Assembly: GCA_964509295.1 (NCBI GenBank)
Contig: CAZDWS010000007.1
Coordinates: 124,001 to 188,000 of the forward strand
Length of the DNA stretch: 64,000 bases
DNA from: JBGSQR01 sp964509295
GTDB taxonomy: Bacteria; Desulfobacterota; Desulfuromonadia; Geobacterales; Pseudopelobacteraceae
Direction of reading: 5' to 3'
Below the pieces are notes generated by a model, which was given only the letters and a program-made list of their open reading frames with translations, was not told the origin of the DNA and ran no database searches. Below are positions 40,716-48,002 of this stretch, one piece after another; the first letter of the stretch is position 1; each line of letters begins with the position of its first letter. The translations under genes and the position numbers were made by a program.

Positions 40716-41111
40716 ATCCGGGCAGTATGGGAGTTCAGCCCAATGCGTAATCCTGTCCTTCAGTTCTTTATTCCCATGCCCGTGCGGATCTGGTTCCCAC
40801 CATCCTGAACACGCGCCTCGGTTATACCAGACCTTTGTGGTGCCAAACTCTTTGCGCCAGCGGTTTATAGCAACGGGAGTCAATTCCATGTAATTCATCG
40901 GAAGAATTGCTCCGAGAAACCATCCAAATGAATCTTTTGGCGGCTGCGACACAGGAAACCATGTGATTCCGTCGACAACCACAGCCTGAGCAGAAATGGA
41001 TGGAATAGGTTTTTTACCTCTATATTTTTCGCATGTACTTCTATGTGGCGTACCATGAAACGTGCCACAACATTCTCTTTCACACATATGTGCCTCCACT
41101 GTTTTAATCAT
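40710..41111 (-). CDS. DUF551-like phage protein (133 aa)
   Basis: The core GITWFPVSQPPKDSFGWFLGAI and the ending DRITHWAELPYCPD match the DUF551 pattern (W.......P......V.......ItHWmpLP). The N-terminus carries CERECCGTFHGTPHRSTC, a possible zinc module. Common in phages, function unknown. It overlaps the ASCH gene by 8 nt, and its stop lies within an attC-like box. Confidence 0.7.
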   Translation of the reverse strand: MIKTVEAHMCERECCGTFHGTPHRSTCEKYRGKKPIPSISAQAVVVDGITWFPVSQPPKDSFGWFLGAILPMNYMELTPVAINRWRKEFGTTKVWYNRGACSGWWEPDPHGHGNKELKDRITHWAELPYCPDI

Positions 41112-41514
41112 TTAACGGCAACAACTCATCCGGAAAATTCCACAAACCCTGCTGCCCATTACACTGAATAGGTGATGCAAACCTCTCCACGTTCTCCAGT
41201 ACCCAACAAAAGGGGCCATGACAGTGTGCCCGGCTCTTTAACTGTGGAAACTGCTGATCGTGTTTCCCTGCCAGAATATCTTCCACCCGCAGGCAGGCCA
41301 CCAGCTTGCATTTTCCGATAATCGCCCCGAATACAAGCGGATCACCGACTTTAATCGCTATCTGGACATCATGCTCGGTCATCCATTCGCGGCTTTTACC
41401 GGCATGGATAAGCAGATCGCCACGGTATGGCGTATACCAAGTGCGGTTTTCAACCGGCTTCTCACCGATCAGAATCAGTCTGGGGTAGGGTTGGCAGATG
41501 GTTAATGTTTTCAT
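41104..41514 (-). CDS. ASCH-domain protein (136 aa)
   Basis: Start ATG 41514 overlaps the DUF5131 stop (ATGA). MKTLTICQPYPRLILIGEKPVENRTWYTPYRGDLLIHAGK is the ASCH/PUA-like opening, where the ENR.W..pyRG.l.iHA block forms the ligand pocket; C-terminal GPFCWVLENVERFASPI closes the fold. ASCH proteins bind RNA or modified nucleotides and some cleave modified nucleosides. In a tight operon with DUF5131 and DndC-like proteins, a role in recognising a modified base is an attractive inference. Confidence 0.85.
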   Translation of the reverse strand: MKTLTICQPYPRLILIGEKPVENRTWYTPYRGDLLIHAGKSREWMTEHDVQIAIKVGDPLVFGAIIGKCKLVACLRVEDILAGKHDQQFPQLKSRAHCHGPFCWVLENVERFASPIQCNGQQGLWNFPDELLPLND

Positions 41515-42470
41515 GACGGCACCCCGTTCCACTCACGCCCATCAAGCAGGCGCCCCGCAGCTTTTTTTCCCATTTTATCCATCCATTCAGAATCAGAAAT
41601 CTTGTGCCCGGCATCATCATTAAACCAATTCAAACCGTATTCGCCCCAAGCCTTGAAAAGAAACGGAACTCCGGCTTTTCTGGCCTGGTCCCTCAAGGAA
41701 CGGAACCATTCGGCTTGTGCAGATCGTGCGCCGGGTCCGGTTTCTCCGCCTGCGATAATCCAGTCCAGAAATGAAACGCCTATATAGTGGCCAGGGCCTG
41801 TGTCTGTATCGACGCGAGCAATGAGACCAGCTTCCTCGAGATCAATCGGACCAAGCAGCGGTTCGCACAACGCCCCGACTCTCCAACCGTAAGAAGCCAG
41901 TTGAATTGCATGGGGAGCGCGTTGATCAGCCCGTTCCTGATCTTCCATGGAAACCAGAATAATGACATTGGCCAAAGGCCAGATTGATTTGACTCGCACA
42001 CCTTCATTAAATGTTCTGGCAACTTGGTCAATTTCAACAAAGCGCTCCGGTCTTTTGGTAACAATGATGAATGTATGCTGTTTGCAGGCGTTCATTCTAC
42101 CCAGGGCATTGAATATAAAAGTCTGTGAAACGTCCGGGTGGCCGAGGTCGCTCCATATTGCATAGACTGTCGGTTTCTTGCGTTTCAGCGGAATATCAAG
42201 ACGATCTTCGCGGCAACGGATCACACCATTGAAAACGCCATTGGGAGCAAGCGGAGAGGGGGTATGTTTTGAGTACCCTGTGGCAGTACCATCAATCAAA
42301 CTGCCAGTGTGCCCCTTTTGAACTTTTGCGCCTAAACGGCGCTCCATTGTGGCCAGCCAACAGTTATTGCACCCGGGCGAAACAGGGCTGCATCCTTCAA
42401 CCAACGACCAGGCCTTATTCCAGAAACGCCCTTGCTGTATTTCATTTGAAAGTAATTCAGATAGGCTCAT
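41511..42470 (-). CDS. DUF5131 (phage Gp37/Gp68 family) protein (319 aa)
   Basis: NKAWSLVEGCSPVSPGCNNCWLATMERR contains the family's Cys-x6-Cys-x2-Cys cluster near residues 27-37, which looks like an Fe-S or zinc site; RFWEIDQ-type and GGETGPGARSAQAEWFRSLRDQARKAGVPFLFKAWGEYGLN at the C-terminus are also family wording. The biochemical role of DUF5131 is unknown to me. It overlaps both the ASCH and DndC-like genes by 4 nt, showing co-expression. Confidence 0.85.
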   Translation of the reverse strand: MSLSELLSNEIQQGRFWNKAWSLVEGCSPVSPGCNNCWLATMERRLGAKVQKGHTGSLIDGTATGYSKHTPSPLAPNGVFNGVIRCREDRLDIPLKRKKPTVYAIWSDLGHPDVSQTFIFNALGRMNACKQHTFIIVTKRPERFVEIDQVARTFNEGVRVKSIWPLANVIILVSMEDQERADQRAPHAIQLASYGWRVGALCEPLLGPIDLEEAGLIARVDTDTGPGHYIGVSFLDWIIAGGETGPGARSAQAEWFRSLRDQARKAGVPFLFKAWGEYGLNWFNDDAGHKISDSEWMDKMGKKAAGRLLDGREWNGVPS

Positions 42471-43702
42471 GCTGCCTCCCGATCATGTGGTAAAAGTGTT
42501 TCTTGCAGCCATCCATCCTCATCCATTTCATTGAAAGGTTGATCTGCAACCGGTTCTTCACCAGTCCACTTTTGTGGCCATGTATTGGCATCAATCATCT
42601 GTTGAATTGCTGCCTGTTCATCAGCTGTGATCAGGAAATATTCAGGATCGCCACAGGCCCTTGCCCCCACATTCACAGCTTCTTGAATATCAAGAACCTG
42701 CTGCATTCCCCATCGACGCGCTTCCATTGTCAACGGTCCCATGCGGTTTTGATTCTTACTCAGGGCACCGGCCTTTGTTCGTTCGCCTGTAGGCTTGCGC
42801 AGTCGGTTATGTGGTTTCTTTAGTTCTGCATACAGTGGGCGAAGTCTCATAAGCGGTTGAAGATAAGACCATCGGTCATTGGTCAATAATGTCTCGAGGG
42901 CAACATCTCTAGCGGCAAGATTGCAACCGACACAACCGGTCCGGGCGTTGATTTCTTCCGCCTCTTCTCCTCCGTACGAATCGGCAACCAGCTCGGTTGG
43001 GAATCCTCCCATCGGTGCCCATTGTCTAAGCCATTTCCAGACGTGGCAAACTCTCCAATGTAGGAGAGGGGCCAGCGTATCGGCCACATGTTCAGGAGTA
43101 GTTTCTTGAAACCACCCTTGACCGCACTCAGCTCCGTTTTTGCCACATGACAAAGCTATACGTGCATCACGCTGGGCACTTTCTCCAACCCTGACACCGG
43201 TCAGCATCAGAAACTTTTGATCATGCTGTTTTCTGAGTTCTGCCAGGGCAGCCTGCATAGGTTCAATCTTGATTTGAGCAGTACACCATCTGAATGTATT
43301 TGATGGAGGTGGAACGCCGCGTCCGAACATATAAACAAAGAACCGATCTTCCATCGGTGGAAGCACAACACGGCAATCGCAACCCATTTCTCTTAATTTA
43401 TCCATCATTACCATTGCAGAGTTTTGGAGTGGCGGCAGCTCCATGCGTGTGTCGGCATACAAAACAGTTATTGATTTTGGTTGTGGAATATTCCCATTGA
43501 TTATGAGTTGCATAATTAGTGACACACAAGCTGATGAATCCTTGCCGCCACTGTATGCAAAAACCCAATGGTCATAAGCCGCACCGTAAATCAGCATTGA
43601 TTGGATAGTGATCTCTATGGCCTCTGTCATGAGCTGCCTTGCACCATCAAATAAAGTTGGCTGGCTTTTGGTTGTTTCAATATTCATCTCCGCTATGTTC
43701 AC
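42467..43702 (-). CDS. PP-loop sulfotransferase-like protein resembling PAPS reductase/DndC (411 aa)
   Basis: PP-loop SGGKDS at residues 51-56 for ATP; then FRWCTAQIKIEP (Cys140), LTGVRVGESAQRDARIALSCG, and GCVGCNLAARD (Cys257, Cys260). This order (SGGKDS, RWCT, GVR..ES, LLHW..CHVW, GC..C) matches DndC, which activates sulfur for DNA phosphorothioation, and related PAPS reductases. No DndB, DndD or DndE and no cysteine desulfurase is visible here. Start is GTG 43702 with GGAGG 6 nt upstream, overlapping the previous stop (GTGA). It may modify DNA, RNA or sulfate; this is unresolved. Confidence 0.82.
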   Translation of the reverse strand: MNIAEMNIETTKSQPTLFDGARQLMTEAIEITIQSMLIYGAAYDHWVFAYSGGKDSSACVSLIMQLIINGNIPQPKSITVLYADTRMELPPLQNSAMVMMDKLREMGCDCRVVLPPMEDRFFVYMFGRGVPPPSNTFRWCTAQIKIEPMQAALAELRKQHDQKFLMLTGVRVGESAQRDARIALSCGKNGAECGQGWFQETTPEHVADTLAPLLHWRVCHVWKWLRQWAPMGGFPTELVADSYGGEEAEEINARTGCVGCNLAARDVALETLLTNDRWSYLQPLMRLRPLYAELKKPHNRLRKPTGERTKAGALSKNQNRMGPLTMEARRWGMQQVLDIQEAVNVGARACGDPEYFLITADEQAAIQQMIDANTWPQKWTGEEPVADQPFNEMDEDGWLQETLLPHDREAA

Positions 43703-43959
43703 GCCTCACCTCCAGCCATAACCAACTCAACCCCCGCCGCCAGAATCATCAGCGGATCTCCGTTGTTAGTCATCTGGGTTTTTGCCAGTTTAAAAGTCGA
43801 ATCCAGCAGTTCCATACCTGTGGCCGCCATGTGTTTGATGATTGCATCCTTGAATGGCTCAATTTTCTGCGGATATTTATCGCCATGAAGCTTAATTGCA
43901 TCAGTTCTGGCGGTTTTTATCTGATCCGCCAGTATAATCATTGTTCTCATGTATCCCAT
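43699..43959 (-). CDS. Phage protein of unknown function (86 aa)
   Basis: Mostly helical (MIILADQIKTARTDAIKLHGDKYPQKIEPFKDAIIKHMAATG). A second ATG three codons in (MRTM) is an equally good start. It overlaps the DndC-like gene by 4 nt. No known domain recognised. It heads the DndC/DUF5131/ASCH unit, so it may be a partner of that group. Confidence 0.6.
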   Translation of the reverse strand: MGYMRTMIILADQIKTARTDAIKLHGDKYPQKIEPFKDAIIKHMAATGMELLDSTFKLAKTQMTNNGDPLMILAAGVELVMAGGEA

Positions 43960-44007
43960 CTGTGCCTCCTCAAAAATCGGCCTCTAAATTTGCCCTGTAA
44001 CGGGCTT

Positions 44008-44349
44008 TTATGCTTTGGTGCAGGCCTCAGTATTCATTTTATTGAGGTCCCCGCGACATGCCAGATGCAGCAGACTAATAATGTCGTACTCCAGATCGCT
44101 GCAGATACGCTGCAACGTGTGAAACAGCTCCTGATCATCCGTATCTTCAAACCTTAAGACAACAGTCGGGATCTCTGCCGCCGCCTTTTCTTCATGAGCC
44201 GACGCATTGAGAAGTACTTCCCCAATCGGCTCACTTGGCAACCCCGCGCAACCTACACAAGAGCCCATGCCCCTGGCTCGGTTTTTACTGCACTGGCCTC
44301 TCGAAATACTGGCCAGCAATCTATGACAAGAGAAAAGTTGAAATGTCAT
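44008..44349 (-). CDS. Phage protein with N-terminal cysteine motif (113 aa)
   Basis: N-terminal half has RGQCSKNRARGMGSCVGCAGL, a probable metal site of four cysteines including the early CHRLL cysteine; the rest is acidic and helical (ELFHTLQRICSDLEYDIISLLHLACRG). It overlaps the previous gene by 4 nt and is followed by 48 nt without a gene. Function unknown. Confidence 0.6.
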   Translation of the reverse strand: MTFQLFSCHRLLASISRGQCSKNRARGMGSCVGCAGLPSEPIGEVLLNASAHEEKAAAEIPTVVLRFEDTDDQELFHTLQRICSDLEYDIISLLHLACRGDLNKMNTEACTKA

Positions 44350-44627
44350 GAGTAATAGCCCCGCTTCTGGTTCTTCTCGATAACGTCATATTTGATCGTC
44401 ATCGGGTTTATGATCCGGCCTTTCCGGCCAGCTTTTAAAACAATCTTGCGAATCAGGGTTTCAACCGAGTGGATCAGATCAAACGATTCAAGGACGGCAT
44501 GTTCCAGATTCCCCACTGCCAGGGCCTTGATGATTTCCCAAAGCTCGGACACGATATGCAGCAGCTGGTGGCAGATTCCGTTTTTGTCCACAAACCGTGT
44601 CCGAGGAAATGAATAATGAGGAATCAT
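44346..44627 (-). CDS. Helical phage protein, MazG-like in pattern (93 aa)
   Basis: HQLLHIVSELWEIIKALAVGNLEHAVLESFDLIHSVETLIRKIV shows the E..EI.KAL....E.....E..D......T....I pattern of MazG-type NTP pyrophosphohydrolases, with acidic residues in helix positions expected to bind magnesium. It is short, and the C-terminus (IINPMTIKYDVIEKNQKRGYYS) is unlike MazG. Overlaps both neighbours by 4 nt. Moderate support only. Confidence 0.5.
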   Translation of the reverse strand: MIPHYSFPRTRFVDKNGICHQLLHIVSELWEIIKALAVGNLEHAVLESFDLIHSVETLIRKIVLKAGRKGRIINPMTIKYDVIEKNQKRGYYS

Positions 44628-44830
44628 GCAGGCACCGCCCGGGCGTTCCAGAGAATTTCCGCCAGATGCTCTCTAGTCGTATAAGGTCCCTCGCAACCGC
44701 ATTTGACACAGACATAAAAATAGTTTTCCTCTTCATCAAGGATCGTACTATCCAGATAAATGTTTTTACCGGCGCAGAACGGGCAGGGCATGGCGTAAGG
44801 CCCCAAGCGCTTGAAATCTTCCTCACTCAT
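44624..44830 (-). CDS. Lar-like restriction-alleviation zinc protein (68 aa)
   Basis: Start ATG 44830 overlaps the upstream stop (ATGA); a longer frame back to 44890 is rejected. MPCPFCAGKNIYLDSTILDEEENYFYVCVKCGCEGPYTTREHLAEILWNARA matches the Lar family: C-x2-C, then C-x2-C, ending with the A...WN.R motif. In Rac prophage, Lar lowers type I restriction by boosting modification. Same role here is likely but unproven. Confidence 0.75.
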   Translation of the reverse strand: MSEEDFKRLGPYAMPCPFCAGKNIYLDSTILDEEENYFYVCVKCGCEGPYTTREHLAEILWNARAVPA

Positions 44831-45132
44831 TGCAAACCTCTCAAATGCAGGGCATAACCCTTGTAAATTTCCAGCTGTACTCGCCCCCATTCGACAAGCA
44901 CGGTTTTAAATTCAGCCGCCATGCAATTTTCCCAGGCCTCATTTAATTGCTTTGTCAGATCGCGCTGCTGTTTTCTCAATTCCGGTCGGTTCTCATCCAG
45001 CCACGTCCACAATTCGCCGTTGCCTTTCAGCGTTTCTGGCCAGCGGTCTTTTATCACTGACTCAATCCGGACAAGCATGGCCTTAAAATCAGTTTTGCAT
45101 TTATCAAGCATGGCGGCCTCCTCGATAGTCAT
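44827..45132 (-). CDS. Helical phage protein of unknown function (101 aa)
   Basis: MTIEEAAMLDKCKTDFKAMLVRIESVIKDRWPETL then LDENRPELRKQQRDLTKQLNEAWENCMAAEFKTVLVEWGRVQLEIYKGY: two long amphipathic helices, possibly coiled coil. Overlaps the Lar-like gene by 4 nt. No catalytic motif seen; might act in early replication or host takeover. Confidence 0.6.
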   Translation of the reverse strand: MTIEEAAMLDKCKTDFKAMLVRIESVIKDRWPETLKGNGELWTWLDENRPELRKQQRDLTKQLNEAWENCMAAEFKTVLVEWGRVQLEIYKGYALHLRGLQ

Positions 45133-45134
45133 GG

Positions 45135-45779
45135 TTAGTTGTGGCCTAAATCATCAAATATGACAGGGATCTTAGTTTGCATTTCTACGAGCAGAGGGAT
45201 TGCAACTTCCCGCATCTGGGGGTGAGCCGCCGATGATGTGCGGAGTTTAAAGAAGTGGCGCCATTCCCTAAAGTTAGCAGTCATAACAACCTCAGTTTTT
45301 AAACTGTTAGGGAGTACGGAACGAGCTTGTTCTGGTTTCCAGCCTTTTGCCCTTAGATCACGATAAATACTTTCGATATTCCACATCGCATTGAGCCAAT
45401 CATTTTCGGCATCATCGCCAGTCGCAAGATATTCATCATATCTTCCGACTGCTACGTTTTCGCACCAAGGCGGGATGACAAAAGCCACATGGCCACCGGC
45501 ATAGTCACAATATCGCGTACTCTCTTGGCTATAACTGGCCAGACGATGCCTAACGATTTCATGAGACACACCACGGTCGCAGATAAACCTAACAGTGGCA
45601 GTGGCATGTTCTATGACAGAGTCATGCCCCCGTTTTAATATCATCTTGGCAAATTCAATATGGGAGCCACTTGTAATTCTATCCTCACTTTTGTAACAAG
45701 TACGTCCAGCTGACTCGATCAAACGCAGAGATTCGGTATTAATAAACATGATTTTAGCTGAAGGTTTAACTAGCAACAT
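45135..45779 (-). CDS. thyX: Flavin-dependent thymidylate synthase
   Basis: 214 residues. The ThyX signature RHR-x7-S is present as Arg77-His78-Arg79...Ser87 (RHRLASYSQES, followed by TRY), with SVIEHATATVRFICDRGVSHEIV before it and a C-terminal EWRHFFKLRTSSAAHPQMREVA. It makes dTMP from dUMP with FAD, NADPH and methylene-tetrahydrofolate, supporting phage DNA synthesis. It overlaps its upstream neighbour by 14 nt. Confidence 0.95.
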   Translation of the reverse strand: MLLVKPSAKIMFINTESLRLIESAGRTCYKSEDRITSGSHIEFAKMILKRGHDSVIEHATATVRFICDRGVSHEIVRHRLASYSQESTRYCDYAGGHVAFVIPPWCENVAVGRYDEYLATGDDAENDWLNAMWNIESIYRDLRAKGWKPEQARSVLPNSLKTEVVMTANFREWRHFFKLRTSSAAHPQMREVAIPLLVEMQTKIPVIFDDLGHN

Positions 45780-46038
45780 TTGTCATCTCCTTTTCCAGTT
45801 CCATTGCGGCCATTTGTATGTAATGTGCGGCCTTTTTAAGATCGAGTATTTCTTGTCCAGGACGTGAATTTGTACCGTAACGAGCAAGATATTTTTTAGC
45901 CTGTTTAACATGATCTGATGAGTTGTATTCAGTCGCCTGATCAACCCCTTTGTCGCCATATTGGGGCACGGTATATGTTTCGATATGTTGGTGAATCTGG
46001 TCTGCAAACTTTTTCCAATCATCTCCTCTGGAACTCAT
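45766..46038 (-). CDS. Conserved phage protein, unknown (90 aa)
   Basis: MSSRGDDWKKFADQIHQHIETYTVPQYGDKGVDQATEYNSSDHVKQAKKYLARYGTNSRPGQEILDLKKAAHYIQMA. The GDKGxDQ and KYLARYGTN...ILDLKKAAHYIQMA wording recurs in phage and ICE genes I know as conserved hypotheticals near nucleotide-metabolism genes. Placed just before thyX, in overlap. No domain assigned. Confidence 0.65.
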   Translation of the reverse strand: MSSRGDDWKKFADQIHQHIETYTVPQYGDKGVDQATEYNSSDHVKQAKKYLARYGTNSRPGQEILDLKKAAHYIQMAAMELEKEMTNVAS

Positions 46039-46052
46039 AAAAACTCCTTAAA

Positions 46053-46682
46053 TTAAATTGGAAGATCGTCTGATTCGTCTTGAGCAGGAACAATATCAAG
46101 GCTTTCTAGATATGCCCTGATCGGACCATCGCCACCGCAGACACCATCAGGATCTTTCTGCCTGACCAAACCCTTAACACGAACCAGATCACCTTTTGAT
46201 ACAGCCGGAATCTCGATCTTTTCCCCAGGAGAATAGAACTCGAATGTCTCTTCCTGCTCCTGATCGTTTAATCCCTTCTTGATCACCGAGACAAGGAAAC
46301 GCTGGCCACCATCGTTTAAGCCACTCGGCTGGCTGGAAACCTCACCGACAACAATGAAGTAAGCGCGTTTCCGCCCCTCGGTCACCAGCTCGAAGTCATA
46401 CAGGGTGAAGTTGGAGAGATATTCCGTGCTGCCTTCCTTCAGATACTGCGCATACATGCCGGTCAGTTTGAACAGCCCCTGCTTGGCACGGTTCCAGGTC
46501 CTTTTCAGTTCTTCGATGTTGCCGTTCTTCTCATACATTCGGCAATAAGCGGTTACATCGCCGCTGAGAGTGCTGGATACATCAACCTGAAGCGTGATGT
46601 ACGGTTTCTTTGATTCCTTGGTGATCTCGTCCTTGATTTCAGTGATACGTCCGACGATTATTCCTTTGGTGAAGTGCTTCAT
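46053..46682 (-). CDS. SSB-like OB-fold protein with acidic C-terminal tip (209 aa)
   Basis: Two beta-rich halves: KGIIVGRITEIKDEITKESKKPYITLQVDVSSTL (first OB-like fold, with the strand wording KpYItLqVd) and KRAYFIVVGEVSSQ...RFLVSVIKKGLNDQEQEETFEFYS...KGDLVRVKGLVRQK (second). The C-terminus PAQDESDDLPI ends in an acidic-hydrophobic tip like bacterial SSB (DDDIPF), the docking tail for repair proteins. Overall it is unlike standard SSB. A phage SSB is the best inference. Confidence 0.55.
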   Translation of the reverse strand: MKHFTKGIIVGRITEIKDEITKESKKPYITLQVDVSSTLSGDVTAYCRMYEKNGNIEELKRTWNRAKQGLFKLTGMYAQYLKEGSTEYLSNFTLYDFELVTEGRKRAYFIVVGEVSSQPSGLNDGGQRFLVSVIKKGLNDQEQEETFEFYSPGEKIEIPAVSKGDLVRVKGLVRQKDPDGVCGGDGPIRAYLESLDIVPAQDESDDLPI

Positions 46683-46694
46683 TGTTTCTCCCTT

Positions 46695-46973
46695 TTACGC
46701 AGATAGTTTAATTTCAAGTGCTGCTATTGATTCCAACAGGGTTAACGAATCTTTCTTGCCCGTTTCGATTGCCGCAAGTATGGCCTCTTCCTTTGTTGAA
46801 CCATGGCCCTGGATAAGGCCGAGACTACCGCCGTTAAGCTTAAAACCGGCGTGATAACGATATTTCGACTCACGAACATATGTTTTCATGTAGCCGACAA
46901 CTTTTCCATTAACGACCAAATCTTCCTCTTCATCAACTTCCTGAAATCCCATCTTTTTAAATTGAATATTCAC
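46695..46973 (-). CDS. Phage protein of unknown function (92 aa)
   Basis: NIQFKKMGFQEVDEEEDLVVNGKVVGYMKTYVRESKYRYHAGFKLNGGSLGLIQGHGSTKEEAILAAIETGKKD: a beta-meander with a central GxGST turn followed by a helix, similar in pattern to small double-stranded RNA-binding-like or DUF folds, but no family recognised. ATG 46973 with AGGAGG 8 nt upstream. Confidence 0.6.
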   Translation of the reverse strand: MNIQFKKMGFQEVDEEEDLVVNGKVVGYMKTYVRESKYRYHAGFKLNGGSLGLIQGHGSTKEEAILAAIETGKKDSLTLLESIAALEIKLSA

Positions 46974-47011
46974 GATTGCCTCCTTTTTATATTCCGGCCA
47001 CCAGGGCCATT

Positions 47012-47596
47012 TTAAATTGCTGCTGCCTCAACCAGTTCATCCCATGTCGGTTCGATATAAACCCCTGTGCTTGCCAAACTGGTGTGCCTCATCAAGTGTT
47101 GTAGTGATTCCAGCTTGCAGCCGCCCTCAATCTTGCGTTTTGCATAAGAGTGGCGCAGGCTGTGAACACTATAAAGAGCAACCGTTTTACCGGCCTTGGA
47201 CGTAACCAGACCGGCGCGAATCATCCAACCCTCGATAGCCTCCTGCAAGCTCCTCTTGGAAAGCCGGTCACCATTTCTGGAAACAAACAATGGCGATTCA
47301 TCACGAATACTTTCCTTCCACTCAACCTTTTGCCTCATATGACGTTTGATAACGCCTTGCGCCTCTTTGTTCAGTGGCACAAAAGCCGCTTTACTCCGCT
47401 TTGCTATCTCCGGGCGCACATATAGTTTGTTCCTGTTGCGCACATCTCCTACATTCAAACCAATAACCTCGGCGGCTCTCAGGCCTGTTTCAAGTATCAG
47501 TTCAATAATGCAGGAGTCTCTTTCCGCTTTTTTCCCTTTGAGTTCTGAAACGGTTTTTACAAGGATTTTCTGCTCTTGGTGAGTTAAGTACTTCAT
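47012..47596 (-). CDS. Catalytic-domain-only tyrosine recombinase (194 aa)
   Basis: Arg40 (ETGLRAAEV), Lys67 or Lys69 (IAKRSKAAF), His145 and Arg148 (HSLRHS), His171 (LMRHTS) and Tyr180 (TGVYIEP) give a complete active site. The N-terminal core-binding domain of ordinary integrases is missing, as in FimB/FimE-type invertases. It is not near attL or attR. A large inverted repeat follows immediately upstream at 47627-47698 and could be its substrate. The ATG 47596 has GAGGCCGTC as ribosome site. Confidence 0.85.
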   Translation of the reverse strand: MKYLTHQEQKILVKTVSELKGKKAERDSCIIELILETGLRAAEVIGLNVGDVRNRNKLYVRPEIAKRSKAAFVPLNKEAQGVIKRHMRQKVEWKESIRDESPLFVSRNGDRLSKRSLQEAIEGWMIRAGLVTSKAGKTVALYSVHSLRHSYAKRKIEGGCKLESLQHLMRHTSLASTGVYIEPTWDELVEAAAI

Positions 47597-47626
47597 GACG
47601 GCCTCCAGTCATAATGTGATACCTCT

Positions 47627-47698
47627 ATAAAAACTCTCAGGGGAGGAGAGGGTGAGGCAGCCCTCTGTTCGGTAGCTAACCTATCCCCTGATTTTTAT
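47627..47698. repeat. Long interrupted inverted repeat next to the 194-aa recombinase
   Basis: ATAAAAA and TCAGGGGA (47627-47633 and 47637-47644) face TCCCCTGA and TTTTTAT (47684-47698). An inner pair AGAGGG/CCCTCT lies within. Fifteen bp of arms with a 3-nt offset. It could be a strong hairpin (possibly a terminator for either strand since T-runs occur on both sides) or a recombinase site. Confidence 0.6.
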
Positions 47699-47859
47699 GG
47701 CCTGACACCTTCCAGGCCGTGGTAATTCGATTCTCTGTAACTGATGCATTCCGGCGCCGGTTGATCGCTGGCCACCGCCATGAACCATGCCTTGCTATAC
47801 TCACAGTAAGCCTTGGCATTGCATGGTCGGACACAGGTTGAACAGAGCATGGCTGGCAT
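47695..47859 (-). CDS. Cysteine-rich micro-protein (54 aa)
   Basis: ATG 47859 preceded by GGAGG 9 nt upstream, which favours this start over a longer frame to 48033 whose first half belongs to a different gene. MPAMLCSTCVRPCNAKAYCEYSKAWFMAVASDQPAPECISYRES has six cysteines in C-x2-C-x3-C-x5-C spacing, a probable zinc site. Unknown function; the sequence pattern CEYSKAW...APECISYRE is seen in other phage early regions. Confidence 0.65.
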   Translation of the reverse strand: MPAMLCSTCVRPCNAKAYCEYSKAWFMAVASDQPAPECISYRESNYHGLEGVRP

Positions 47860-47861
47860 GG

Positions 47862-48002
47862 CTACCGGCCTCCGTGCCATGGGGCTGTTCTGACCATCTC
47901 TGACCGGACTCGCCTGAATCTGGTAAACAGCGCTATCACCAGGACAGCCAGAGGGAAACCAAAGACAAGGCCGGAAATAAATGCAACCCAGACCGGATTC
48001 AT
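47862..48002 (-). CDS. Single-span membrane micro-protein (46 aa)
   Basis: MNPVWVAFISGLVFGFPLAVLVIALFTRFRRVRSEMV: one hydrophobic helix (about 4-26) then a strongly basic end, so the C-terminus should be in the cytoplasm. The ATG overlaps the previous stop (ATGA), and its TAG stop lies 2 nt before the next start. Too short for most gene finders. Function unknown. Confidence 0.6.
   Translation of the reverse strand: MNPVWVAFISGLVFGFPLAVLVIALFTRFRRVRSEMVRTAPWHGGR

Noticed and set aside
41110..41116. Fourth attC-type box (GTTAAAT on the minus strand) before the DUF551-like gene
   Set aside because: It matches GTTRRRY but lies in the last codons of the ASCH gene with no paired box or hairpin upstream; chance is likely.
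42467..43702. Complete dnd phosphorothioation operon
   Set aside because: Only a DndC-like PP-loop protein is present; DndB, DndD, DndE and a cysteine desulfurase are not seen in the window.
43960..44007. Another attC-like site after the 113-aa gene
   Set aside because: It has GCATAA and a 4-bp hairpin (GCCC/GGGC) but no GTTRRRY box and no bulged stem.
44831..44890. Longer N-terminus for the Lar-like protein
   Set aside because: The extension has no similarity to the family, and ATG 44830 overlaps the upstream stop as ATGA.
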